Shown here one piece after another: positions 36,613-43,630 of a DNA stretch of 64,000 bases; position 1 is the stretch's first letter; each line of letters opens with the position of its first letter. The notes beneath the pieces are model-generated. The model had not been told where the DNA came from, ran no database searches, and saw only the letters and a list, made by a program, of their open reading frames with translations. The stretch lies in NCBI RefSeq assembly GCF_009739905.1, contig NZ_CP034279.1:5580001-5644000 (forward strand), written 5' to 3'. The DNA comes from Streptomyces ficellus. GTDB lineage: Bacteria; Actinomycetota; Actinomycetes; Streptomycetales; Streptomycetaceae. The position numbers were made by a program, and so were the translations under genes.

Positions 36613-36748
36613 TCGCCGGAACGACCGGGCCCGGGGCCAGGACGTCGAAACGCCGGTTCAAGTCCGGCCCGCGCAGCTCGATGCGCGGTGGTCCAAAGGT
36701 AGGACGCGACGCTATGAGACTCACGCGGGCTCTCAACGGTTCCGGCGA
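36613..36748 (+). ncRNA. Circularly permuted tRNA-like RNA (Y-RNA-like architecture)
   Basis: Reading 5' to 3': anticodon-stem 3' strand CGTCG (36643-36647), variable loop AAAC, T-arm GCCGG-TTCAAGT-CCGGC (36652-36668), acceptor 3' strand CCGCGCA (36669-36675), loop GCTCGA, acceptor 5' strand TGCGCGG (36682-36688), T8-G9, D-arm GTCC-AAAGGTA-GGAC (36691-36705), G26, anticodon-stem 5' strand CGACG (36707-36711). All 7+4+5+5 pairs are Watson-Crick. U8, A14, G18, G19, A21, G53, T54, T55, C56, A58 and C61 are all present. Outside the module, GGGCCCG (36627-36633) pairs with CGGGCTC (36726-36732), and 36613-36622 pairs perfectly over 10 bp with 36739-36748. The tRNA fold is therefore entered through its anticodon stem and its acceptor stem is sealed by a loop, so it cannot be charged. 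This resembles tRNA-mimicking YrlA RNAs. A terminator follows. Confidence 0.8.
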
Positions 36749-36770
36749 GTGAAGGACGGCGGCAACCACA

Positions 36771-36809
36771 GGGCCCGGGGGCCGGCTACGCCCCCGGGTC
36801 CGCTCCTTT
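36771..36809 (+). terminator. Intrinsic terminator of the tRNA-like RNA
   Basis: GGGCCCGGGGGC (36771-36782) pairs with GCCCCCGGGTCC (36790-36801), 12 pairs including one G-T, around a 7-base loop. On the + strand it is followed by GCTCCTTTT. It begins 22 bases after the closing stem of the RNA. On the minus strand there is no T-tract, so it primarily serves rightward transcription, although the convergent aminotransferase may use the hairpin. Confidence 0.8.
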
Positions 36810-36835
36810 TCCGGCGGCGGTACGCGCCACGCCGG

Positions 36836-38047
36836 TCACTGGCGGTAGCCGCTCAGGAAGCGGCCGATGCGGCTGATCGCCGCGTCGAGGTCGTCGGCGT
36901 GCGGCAGGGTCAGAATGCGGAAGTGGTCCGGGCGGGGCCAGTTGAAGCCGGTGCCCTGGACGACCTGGATCTTTTCGCGCAGCAGCAGGTCGAGGACGAA
37001 TTTCTCGTCGTCGTGGATGCGGTGCACCGTGGGGTCGAGCCGCGGGAACGCGTACAGCGCTCCCTTCGGTTTGACGCACGAGACACCGGGAATCTCGTTG
37101 AGCTTCTCCCACGCCTTGTCGCGCTGCTCGTGGAGCCGGCCGCCGGGGGCGGTCAGCTCGTGGATGGACTGGCGGCCGCCGAGGGCCGCCTGGATGGCGT
37201 ACTGGGCGGGCGCGTTGGCGCACAGGCGCATGGAGGCGAGCATGGTGAGCCCCTCCAGGTAGTCGCGCGCGTGCTGCTTGGGGCCGGTGACGACGAGCCA
37301 GCCGGAGCGGAAGCCGGCGACGCGGTACGTCTTCGACAGGCCGGAGAAGGTCAGGACGACGAGGTCGGGGGCGAGGGAGGCGGCGGTGTGGTGGACGGCG
37401 CCGTCGTAGAGGATCTGGTCGTAGATCTCGTCGGCGAACACCATCAGCTGGTGGCGGCGGGCGAGGTCGAGGATGCCCTCGACGATCTCACGCGGATAGA
37501 CCGCTCCCGTGGGGTTGTTGGGGTTGATGATCACAATGGCCTTGGTGCGGTCAGTGATCTTGGCCGCCATGTCGTCGAGGTCCGGGTACCAGTCGGCGGA
37601 CTCGTCGCACAGGTAGTGCACGGGCCGGCCGCCGGAGAGGGTGGTGACGGCGGTCCACAGGGGGAAGTCCGGCGCGGGGATGAGGACTTCGTCGCCGTTC
37701 TCCAGGAGGGCCTGGACCGCCATCGACACGAGTTCGGACACGCCGTTGCCGAGAAAGACGTCGTCGACGCCGACGTCGGGCAGCCCGAGGGCCTGGTAGC
37801 GCTGGGCGACGGCCCGGCGGGCGGAGAGGACGCCGCGGGAGTCGGTGTAGCCGTGGGCCTGCGGGAGCATCCGGATCATGTCCTGGACGATCTCCTCGGG
37901 CGCCTCGAACCCGAAGAGGGCGGGGTTGCCGGTGTTGAGCCGAAGGACGCTGTGACCCGCCTCCTCCAGCGCGTTGGCGTGCTCGATCACCGGGCCGCGG
38001 ATCTCGTAGCAGACCTCGCTGAGTTTGCTCGACTGCCGGAACTCCAT
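36836..38047 (-). CDS. AlaA-type pyridoxal-phosphate aminotransferase
   Basis: A 403-residue class I/II aminotransferase. The PLP-binding Lys lies in SGLSKTYRVAGFRSGW (about residue 245), NPNNPTGAVY is the substrate/cofactor loop, and LRLNTGNPALFGFEAPEEI is typical of alanine-pyruvate transaminases of the AlaA group. ATG 38047 has GGGAGG ten bases upstream and starts the family-conserved MEFRQSSKL. Divergent from an HxlR regulator with tandem operators in between, it is probably controlled by that regulator. Confidence 0.9.
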   Translation of the reverse strand: MEFRQSSKLSEVCYEIRGPVIEHANALEEAGHSVLRLNTGNPALFGFEAPEEIVQDMIRMLPQAHGYTDSRGVLSARRAVAQRYQALGLPDVGVDDVFLGNGVSELVSMAVQALLENGDEVLIPAPDFPLWTAVTTLSGGRPVHYLCDESADWYPDLDDMAAKITDRTKAIVIINPNNPTGAVYPREIVEGILDLARRHQLMVFADEIYDQILYDGAVHHTAASLAPDLVVLTFSGLSKTYRVAGFRSGWLVVTGPKQHARDYLEGLTMLASMRLCANAPAQYAIQAALGGRQSIHELTAPGGRLHEQRDKAWEKLNEIPGVSCVKPKGALYAFPRLDPTVHRIHDDEKFVLDLLLREKIQVVQGTGFNWPRPDHFRILTLPHADDLDAAISRIGRFLSGYRQ

Positions 38048-38075
38048 GCGCGACGACCTCCCAGAAGTGGTGTTG

Positions 38076-38125
38076 CTTGGTTTTACCAAGTGGGCGCTTG
38101 GAAAGTCCAACAAGTTGTCTAGACT
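38076..38125. promoter_or_regulatory. Tandem HxlR operators overlapping a leaderless hxlR promoter
   Basis: Two related palindromes, CTTGGTTTTACCAAG (38076-38090) and CTTGGAAAGTCCAAC (38097-38111), have centres 21 bp apart, two helical turns, on the same DNA face. TTGGAA (38098-38103) and TAGACT (38120-38125) with a 16-base spacer form a rightward promoter whose start would fall at the ATG of the HxlR gene (38133). The second palindrome covers the -35, which fits autorepression. Confidence 0.7.
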
Positions 38126-38132
38126 GCGTCGC

Positions 38133-38870
38133 ATGCCACGACGACGACGTTACGACCAGTACTGCGCCGCCGCCCGCGCCCTCGACGCCGTCGGTGACCG
38201 CTGGACGCTGCTGATCGTCCGCGAGCTGCTCGCGGGGCCGCGCCGCTACACCGACCTGCACGCCGATCTCCCCGGCGTCAGCACGGACATGCTCGCCTCG
38301 CGTCTCAAGGACATGGAGCGCGACGACCTGGTGACACGCCGCCGGCTGGCCCCGCCCGCGTCCGCGTACGTCTACGAACTGACGGAACGGGGAAGGGCGT
38401 TGCTCCCGGTGCTCCGGGCACTGACGGCCTGGGGAGCCCCCGCGCTCGACGAGCCCCGCCCCACGGACGCGGTGCGCGCGCACTGGTTCGCGATCCCGCT
38501 GCTGGACGCCCTGGAGGCGGCGGGCCTCGGGCCGGGCGTGGCCGAAGTGCGGCTCGACGAGGGCGCGTTCCACCTGCGGCTGGGCATCGCGGCGGATGCG
38601 CCGGACGGTGCCGAGGGGGCGGCGGGTGCGGCTGGGGCGGCGGGTGCGGCTGGGGTGGCGGGTGCTGCGTACACGGACGGCCCCGCCTCCCCGGAACCGG
38701 ACGTCCGGCTGCTGACCGACATGTCGACCTGCGTGGCCCTGGCCCGCCGGGAACTGACGGTCGCGGAAGGGGTGTCGGCCGGCCGCATCAAGCTGGTGGA
38801 GCCCGCACCGGCCGGGGCTCCGGCGGGCTTCCGGGCGGGCTTCCGGGCGGGAGACGACGCCGCGGGGTGA
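38133..38870 (+). CDS. HxlR/MarR-like winged-helix transcriptional regulator
   Basis: A 245-residue protein. The HxlR winged helix covers about residues 5-100 (YCAAARALDAVGDRWTLLIVRELLAGPRRYTDLHADLPGVSTDMLASRLKDMERDDLV). A C-terminal domain of about 120 residues is interrupted by an Ala/Gly repeat encoded by an 18-bp tandem repeat. ATG 38133 coincides with the predicted transcription start, so the mRNA is probably leaderless. It likely controls itself and the divergent aminotransferase. Confidence 0.88.
   Translation: MPRRRRYDQYCAAARALDAVGDRWTLLIVRELLAGPRRYTDLHADLPGVSTDMLASRLKDMERDDLVTRRRLAPPASAYVYELTERGRALLPVLRALTAWGAPALDEPRPTDAVRAHWFAIPLLDALEAAGLGPGVAEVRLDEGAFHLRLGIAADAPDGAEGAAGAAGAAGAAGVAGAAYTDGPASPEPDVRLLTDMSTCVALARRELTVAEGVSAGRIKLVEPAPAGAPAGFRAGFRAGDDAAG
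38616..38669 (+). repeat. In-frame 18-bp tandem repeat within the HxlR gene
   Basis: Three copies of GGGGCGGCGGGTGCGGCT (38616-38633, 38634-38651, and a diverged copy 38652-38669) encode repeated Gly-Ala-Ala-type units. Copy number probably varies between strains without breaking the frame. Confidence 0.85.
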
Positions 38871-38901
38871 GCCGCCCGGTGGGCGGTCAGCGCATCCTTG
38901 G

Positions 38902-39306
38902 TCACGTCGTCGTCGTGGTGGGACAGGACGCGGTGGTGTCCTGCACGCGCCGTGCGAGGTGTTCGGCACGCAGGAGCGCCGCCGCGAGCCGGTCCCGGGC
39001 CTCGGTCTGCGCCGCGATCCGGGCGTCCAGGACCGCGAGCCGTTCCCGGGCCGTCTCCAGGCCGCGCCCCGAAGGCCGGGCACCCGCCACGTCACCGTCC
39101 AGGCAGGCCCCGAACACCGCCACGTCCTCCAGGGTCAGCCCGGCGTCGAGGAGGTGGCGGATGTTGCGTACGCGGACGGCGGCGCCCTCGTCGTACTCCC
39201 GGTAGCCGTTGGGCGCGCGGGTCGACGAGAGCAGACCCTGTTCCTCGTAGTGGCGCAGGGCGCGGGCCGAGGTGCCCGTCACCCGTGCCAGTTCCCCGAT
39301 GCGCAC
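38902..39306 (-). CDS. MerR family transcriptional regulator
   Basis: A 134-residue regulator with the MerR HTH at the very N-terminus (VRIGELARVTGTSARALRHYEEQGLL, then NGYREYDEGAAVRVRNIRHLLDAGLTLEDV). A coiled-coil dimerisation helix and a Thr-rich tail follow. No conserved metal-binding cysteines are seen, so it probably senses an organic effector or redox signal. GTG 39306 has GGAGG seven bases upstream. It lies downstream of the SDR gene, whose promoter carries a MerR-type operator; the pair is probably regulator and target. Confidence 0.88.
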   Translation of the reverse strand: MRIGELARVTGTSARALRHYEEQGLLSSTRAPNGYREYDEGAAVRVRNIRHLLDAGLTLEDVAVFGACLDGDVAGARPSGRGLETARERLAVLDARIAAQTEARDRLAAALLRAEHLARRVQDTTASCPTTTTT

Positions 39307-39413
39307 CGTGCCCCCTCCGTCCCAGGAGGCCATGGGTATCACAGGTGCGCCACGGGAGGCGTGGCCCGGCTGCGCCGCGGGCTTCCCGGCGCCGCTCCGG
39401 CGGCATCCGCGCC

Positions 39414-40169
39414 TCACGCCACCACGGCGCCCCCGTCCACCGGCACCACCGCGCCGGTGACGAAGGAGGCACCGGGCGACGCCAGTCGGGCGATCATCCA
39501 CGCGACCTCCTCGGGGCGCCCGATCCGGCCGAGCGGGGTGTGCGCCCGCTGCCAGGCACGCAGGCCGGCCAGCTCCTCGGGGGTCAGCCCGGAGTGCTCG
39601 CCCATCGGCGTCTCCACCGCCCCGGGCGCCACCGCGACGACGCGGACCCCGCGTGGGGCGAGTTCGACGGCCCAGCTGCGGGTGAGCAGTTCGAGGGCCG
39701 TCTTGGTCGCCGCGTACACCGCGTTGCCGGGCCAGGCACGCTGCCCGACCGAGGTGGTGACGTTCACGATCACACCGTTCGCCGTCTCCAGGGCGGGCAG
39801 CGCGGCCTGCGTGAGGAGGACGGGCGCCACGAGGTTCGTGTCCAGCTGGAGCGCCATGGAGGCACGGGTGTGGGTGCCGAGGCGGCCACCGCCCACCACG
39901 GCCGCGTTGTTGACGAGGACGTCGAGGCGGCCGTACGCGTCGAGCGCGGCGCCGACGATGCGCTCGGCCGCCCCGTCGGCGGTGAGGTCGGCGGTGAACG
40001 GCCGGATGGTGTCCGCGTGTGTGCGCGCCGTCTCGGCGAGCGGCTCGGCGCGGCGGCCGACGGCCAGGACGTGGGCCCCCTGCGCGGCGAAGGCCCTGGC
40101 GGTGGCCCGGCCGATACCGGTACCGGCTCCGGTGACGATGACGACGTCCGTGTTCTGCGTGTGCTTCAT
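39414..40169 (-). CDS. Short-chain dehydrogenase/reductase
   Basis: A 251-residue classical SDR. The NAD(P) motif TGAGTGIG (about residues 14-21), NNAAV, catalytic Ser in NVTTSVG, and Tyr-x3-Lys in VYAATKTALE all agree with the family, as does the C-terminal FVTGAVVPVDGG. It oxidises or reduces an unknown alcohol/ketone in the cytoplasm. ATG 40169 has AGGA eight bases upstream. The MerR gene follows in the same direction. Confidence 0.9.
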   Translation of the reverse strand: MKHTQNTDVVIVTGAGTGIGRATARAFAAQGAHVLAVGRRAEPLAETARTHADTIRPFTADLTADGAAERIVGAALDAYGRLDVLVNNAAVVGGGRLGTHTRASMALQLDTNLVAPVLLTQAALPALETANGVIVNVTTSVGQRAWPGNAVYAATKTALELLTRSWAVELAPRGVRVVAVAPGAVETPMGEHSGLTPEELAGLRAWQRAHTPLGRIGRPEEVAWMIARLASPGASFVTGAVVPVDGGAVVA

Positions 40170-40183
40170 GGCGCGATCCTTCA

Positions 40184-40205
40184 ACCCTGCCGCCAATGGC
40201 AAGGT
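40184..40205 (-). promoter_or_regulatory. MerR-type operator/promoter of the SDR gene
   Basis: On the minus strand ACCTTGCC-N6-GGCAGGGT is a 7/8 inverted repeat. It starts inside the -35 TTGACC (complement of 40203-40208) and reaches to the -10 region, the usual layout of MerR-controlled promoters with a long spacer. The -10 itself (TTGAAG/TGAAGG) is poor, as expected for an activated promoter. Confidence 0.55.
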
Positions 40206-40238
40206 CAACTCCGGGCACCGCTGGGGCAGCATGAGGGC

Positions 40239-40874
40239 GTGAAGTTCGAACCGATCACCTGGGAACGCCTCACCGACGCGCTCGCGGCGCACGTGGACGG
40301 GCTCACCCCGGCCGACGGCGGCGGGCCGTGGCTCAAGGTCGCCGTCGACGGGGCCCCCGCCGCCCGGCCCGCGGAGCCGGCCGCGCTGCTGGCCCAGGCG
40401 CTGCGGCTGCGCGGGCGCGCGGTGATGACGGTGGGGACGGAGGGGTTCCTGCGACCGGCGTCACTGCGGTACGAGTACGGCAAGGAGGACCCCGACTCGT
40501 TCTACAGCGGCTGGTTCGACACCGGCGCCCTGTGGCGGGAGGTCTTCGGACCACTGGAGCCGGAGGGCGACGGCCGGGTGCTGCCCGACCTGTGGGACCC
40601 GGTCGCCGACCGGGCGACCCGCAGCCCGTACCGGACGCTGGCGCCGGGTGGAGTGCTGGTGCTCCACGGGCCGTTCCTGCTCGGCCACTGGTTCCCCTTC
40701 GACCTCACGGTCCACCTGCGCCTGTCGCCCGGCGCGCTGGCCAGGCGCACGGAACGGTCGTGGACGCTCCCGGCCTTCGAGCGGTACGAGGCCGAGGTCG
40801 CCCCGGCCGACACCGCCGACGTCGTCGTCCGCGCCGACGACCCCCGCCACCCGGCCTGGACCGGCCCGCCGTAA
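40239..40874 (+). CDS. Uridine-kinase-like P-loop protein
   Basis: A 211-residue protein of the group annotated as uridine kinase in Streptomyces: WLKVAVDGAPAARP in place of a strict Walker A, TVGTEGFLRPASLRYEYGKEDPDSFYSGWFDTGALWREVFGP, VLHGPFLLGHWFPFDLTVHL, and ADVVVRADDPRHPAW at the end. The P-loop Gly-Lys-Ser is absent, so real kinase activity is doubtful. GTG 40239 begins the conserved KFEPITWERL. It is divergent from the SDR. Confidence 0.75.
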   Translation: MKFEPITWERLTDALAAHVDGLTPADGGGPWLKVAVDGAPAARPAEPAALLAQALRLRGRAVMTVGTEGFLRPASLRYEYGKEDPDSFYSGWFDTGALWREVFGPLEPEGDGRVLPDLWDPVADRATRSPYRTLAPGGVLVLHGPFLLGHWFPFDLTVHLRLSPGALARRTERSWTLPAFERYEAEVAPADTADVVVRADDPRHPAWTGPP

Positions 40875-40911
40875 CCCCGCAGGGTCGGCCGCCGTAACCC
40901 CGCAGGGTCGG
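40866..40911 (+). repeat. Perfect 23-bp tandem repeat spanning a stop codon
   Basis: Two identical 23-bp copies (40866-40888, 40889-40911), each containing CCGCCGTAACCCC. The TAA of the uridine-kinase-like gene is in the first copy. Confidence 0.95.
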
Positions 40912-40982
40912 CCGGCCGGCCGGTCGGTCGTGGGGCGGGCGGTGACGGGTACCGCGCACGGCCCGGACCGCACCCGGCGGGG

Positions 40983-41230
40983 CCCGGTGGGCGGCCGTGG
41001 CTGGTCGTGGTGGGCGGCGGCCCGGTCGGTACCCGGCGCCTGGCCCTTACCGCGCCCGCCGTACCGCGCCTTGCCCGTATCGCGCCCGGTGGGCGGCAGG
41101 GGACGGCCGTGGCGCGGCCAGGTGTGGTGGGCGGCGGCGGCCCGGTCGGTTACCGGCGCTCGGCCGTACCCCGCCCTTCCCCTACCGCGCCCCCAATGGG
41201 CGGCCGGGGCGCGGTCGGGGCGCGGCCGGG
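40983..41230. repeat. Decayed tandem repeats in a 380-bp noncoding interval
   Basis: Blocks reading GGTGGGCGGC-GGCCCGGTCGGT-ACCGGCGC followed by TACCGCGCC recur at about 41008-41060 and 41123-41190, with a shorter third piece near 41195. The unit is roughly 105-115 bp. I see no gene in 40875-41252. Confidence 0.55.
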
Positions 41231-41252
41231 CGGCGTGGTCGGAGCCCGTCCG

Positions 41253-42146
41253 TCAGCCCGCCACGGGGCGGCCGCCCAGAACGGTGACCGCCATCGCGCC
41301 GGCGCGGCAGCCGGCCTCCGCGGCCGCGGTCGGGGACGCGCCGGCGAGGTGGGCCGCCAGGTAGGCGCCGGTGAAGGCGTCACCCGCGCCCGTCGAGTCG
41401 ACCGCCCGGGCGGGGGGCGCCGCGACCCGCGCGACGATCCGCCCCGACGCGGCCACCAGCGCGCCCGACGCGCCGAGCGTCACCGCGACGAGCGGAAAGC
41501 GGTGGCTCAGCGCGGCCGCCGCCTCCCCGGGGTCGGCGAGGCCCGTCAGCAGCGCCGCCTCGTCGGCGTTGGGAAGCAGCAGGCCGACGCCCTCGACCGC
41601 GGCGAGGAACCGGTCCACGCCGAACTCCGCGACGAACCCGGCCGACGCGGGGTCCGCACTCACCGGGACGCCCCGTTCCCGTGCGGCCGCCAGGGCCAGG
41701 CGAGCCGTCTCGCGGCTGGTCGCCGCGAAGAAGAGGTATCCGGACAGATGGAGGTGGGCCACGCCGTCCAGCAGGGCCGGGGACCAGTCGCCGGGGCCGA
41801 GCCGGAGCGCGGCGCCGCTGTCCGTGAGGAACGTCCGCTCGGCGGCCGCGTCGACCAGCGCGACCACCGTCGCCGTCGGTGCACCCGGGTCCCGTACGAG
41901 CAGCGGCCGCACGCCCGCCAGCCGCAGCCGCTCCTCGTGCCACGCCGCCCAGTCGGTACCCACCCGGGCCACGATCCGGACGTCCGCGCAGCCCGAACGC
42001 GCCGCCCAGCACGCCACGTTCGCCCCCGCACCGCCCGGCAGCGTCCGGATCTCCGCCGCCGTGTCGGTGGCCGGGGCGAGCGGCGTACGGTGCCGGGCCA
42101 CCACGTCGGTGACCACGTCGCCGATCACCAGCAGCGCGCCGCTCAC
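41253..42146 (-). CDS. PfkB-family sugar kinase, probable pseudouridine kinase
   Basis: A 297-residue ribokinase-fold enzyme. The N-terminal Gly-Gly motif is GGAGANVACWAARSG (about residue 40), and the C-terminal anion-hole/catalytic motif is DSTGAGDAFTGAYLA (about residue 250, catalytic Asp). GTG 42146 overlaps the psuG stop as GTGA. Genes of this type beside psuG encode pseudouridine kinase, which makes pseudouridine 5'-phosphate, so that substrate is likely though not provable from sequence. Confidence 0.85.
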   Translation of the reverse strand: MSGALLVIGDVVTDVVARHRTPLAPATDTAAEIRTLPGGAGANVACWAARSGCADVRIVARVGTDWAAWHEERLRLAGVRPLLVRDPGAPTATVVALVDAAAERTFLTDSGAALRLGPGDWSPALLDGVAHLHLSGYLFFAATSRETARLALAAARERGVPVSADPASAGFVAEFGVDRFLAAVEGVGLLLPNADEAALLTGLADPGEAAAALSHRFPLVAVTLGASGALVAASGRIVARVAAPPARAVDSTGAGDAFTGAYLAAHLAGASPTAAAEAGCRAGAMAVTVLGGRPVAG

Positions 42147-43051
42147 AGGGCCGCCGCGACGCGGGCCGCCAGCCGTACGTTGCCGCGCACCGCGGCGAGG
42201 TTGGCCTCCAGGGACGCCCCGTCGGTGTGCCGCATCAGATACTCCAGCAGGAACGGGGTCACGGCCTGCCCCGCGATCCCGCGCTCCCGGCACTCGTCCA
42301 GAGCCCGGGCGAGCACCCGGTCGTGGAGCTCCGGGTCCAGTTGCTCGTCCTGCGGCACCGGATTGGCGACGATCAGCGCCGCGTCCGGGCCGCCCAGGGC
42401 GTCCTGCGCCCGTATCACCGCCGCCACCTCCTCGGGCGACCGTGCCGTCCAGTCGACGCGTTCGCCGGAGGAGGCCAGGTAGAAGCCGGGGAAGTGGTCC
42501 GTCCCGTAGCCGAGGACGCCGACGCCCAGCGTCTCCAGCCGCTGGAGCGTCGCGGGCACGTCCAGGATGGACTTGACCCCCGCGCACACCACGGCGATCC
42601 GGGTCTGTGCCAGCAGCCGCAGGTCCGCCGACTCGTCCTGCGTCTGCGCCCACTCGCGGTGGACCCCGCCGAGACCTCCGGTGGCGAAGACGCGGATCCC
42701 CGCCCGCGCCGCCAGGAACGCGGTCGCGGACACCGTCGTGGCGCCGCTCGCCCCCGTCGCCAGGGCCGGTGCGAGGTCCCGGTGGCCGAGCTTGCGTATG
42801 CCGGGATCGGACGCGACCCGCTCGACCTGCTCCTTGTCCAGCCCGACACGTGCCACGCCGTCCAGCACGGCGACGGTGGCGGGGACGGCCCCTCCGGCCC
42901 GTACGAGCGCCTCCAGCTCCTCCGCCACGGCGAGGTTCCGCGGGCGGGGGAGTCCGTGCGCGATGATCGTCGACTCCAGGGCGACGACGGGCCGGCCAGC
43001 GGCCGTCGCCTCCCGTACCTCTTCCGACAGGGTCACTGTGGTCTCTGGCAT
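42143..43051 (-). CDS. psuG: Pseudouridine-5'-phosphate glycosidase
   Basis: The 302-residue enzyme splits pseudouridine 5'-phosphate into uracil and ribose 5-phosphate. Family blocks are clear: VALESTIIAHGLPRPRNL, GATTVSATAFLAARAGIRVFATGGLGGVHR, CAGVKSILDVPATLQRLETLGV, and the C-terminal TPFLLEYL. ATG 43051 is the first family-consistent start. It is coupled to the kinase by a 4-base overlap; together they degrade pseudouridine released from RNA turnover. Confidence 0.95.
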   Translation of the reverse strand: MPETTVTLSEEVREATAAGRPVVALESTIIAHGLPRPRNLAVAEELEALVRAGGAVPATVAVLDGVARVGLDKEQVERVASDPGIRKLGHRDLAPALATGASGATTVSATAFLAARAGIRVFATGGLGGVHREWAQTQDESADLRLLAQTRIAVVCAGVKSILDVPATLQRLETLGVGVLGYGTDHFPGFYLASSGERVDWTARSPEEVAAVIRAQDALGGPDAALIVANPVPQDEQLDPELHDRVLARALDECRERGIAGQAVTPFLLEYLMRHTDGASLEANLAAVRGNVRLAARVAAAL

Positions 43052-43169
43052 GTCCCATCCCTGGCGCGGCGGCGACCCGCGCAAACGTCCGGCCAGGATC
43101 CGCGTACGGGACGGGACGCGCGTACCGCGCCGACGTGCCGCCATGGGCCTCCGGCTACAGTCACCCGCC

Positions 43170-43526
43170 ATGACGACCAATGACCGACCCTCGTTCGCCG
43201 TGCACATCCCCGACGCCGAGCTGGAGCCCGAGCCGCTGGACCCGGCACAGATCGTCTCCGGCACCCCGGAGGTGACCGGAAAGGTGCTGTGGGAATCGGC
43301 CGACGGGAAGCAGCTGCGCGGCATCTGGCAGATCACGCCCGGCGTGGTGACCGACACCGAGGCCAACGAGCTGTTCGTGGTCGTCAGCGGACGCGCGACC
43401 GTCGAGGTCGAGGGCGGGGACACCCTGGAGCTGGGCCCGGGCGACGCGTGCGTGCTGCGCGAGGGCGACCGCACGACCTGGACCGTGCACGAGACGCTCC
43501 GCAAGGCGTACCACATCAGCCTCTGA
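43170..43526 (+). CDS. Cupin domain protein (DUF861 type)
   Basis: A 118-residue single cupin. KVLWESADGKQLRGIWQITPGVV, then NELFVVVSGRATVEVEGGDTLELGPGDACVLREGDRTTWTVHETLRKAYHI match the ureidoglycine-aminohydrolase-like/DUF861 cupin with a conserved Trp. Classical metal-binding histidines are mostly absent, so it may be non-catalytic. It is divergent from psuG. Confidence 0.85.
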   Translation: MTTNDRPSFAVHIPDAELEPEPLDPAQIVSGTPEVTGKVLWESADGKQLRGIWQITPGVVTDTEANELFVVVSGRATVEVEGGDTLELGPGDACVLREGDRTTWTVHETLRKAYHISL

Positions 43527-43555
43527 GCCCCCGCGGCCCGTCCCTGCACCAGGCT

Positions 43556-43596
43556 CCCGCACCCGGATCCCCGCACCCGGATCCCGCACCCGGATC
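43556..43596 (+). repeat. 14-bp tandem repeat, three copies
   Basis: CCCGCACCCGGATC occurs at 43556-43569, 43570-43583 and 43583-43596, with GGATC continuing as further partial copies to 43620. It lies between the cupin and the convergent MFS gene. Confidence 0.9.
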
Positions 43597-43630
43597 TCCC
43601 CATCAGGATCCCGGATCCGGTCCGCGCGGT

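Noticed and set aside
36613..36748. Ordinary tRNA gene
   Set aside because: The T-arm precedes the D-arm and the acceptor stem is closed by a six-base loop, so no tRNA could be processed from it in the normal way. Only a permuted fold explains the pairing.
36503..38122. Long + strand open frame of 539 codons
   Set aside because: It is antisense to the aminotransferase and crosses the RNA and its terminator; a GC-bias shadow.
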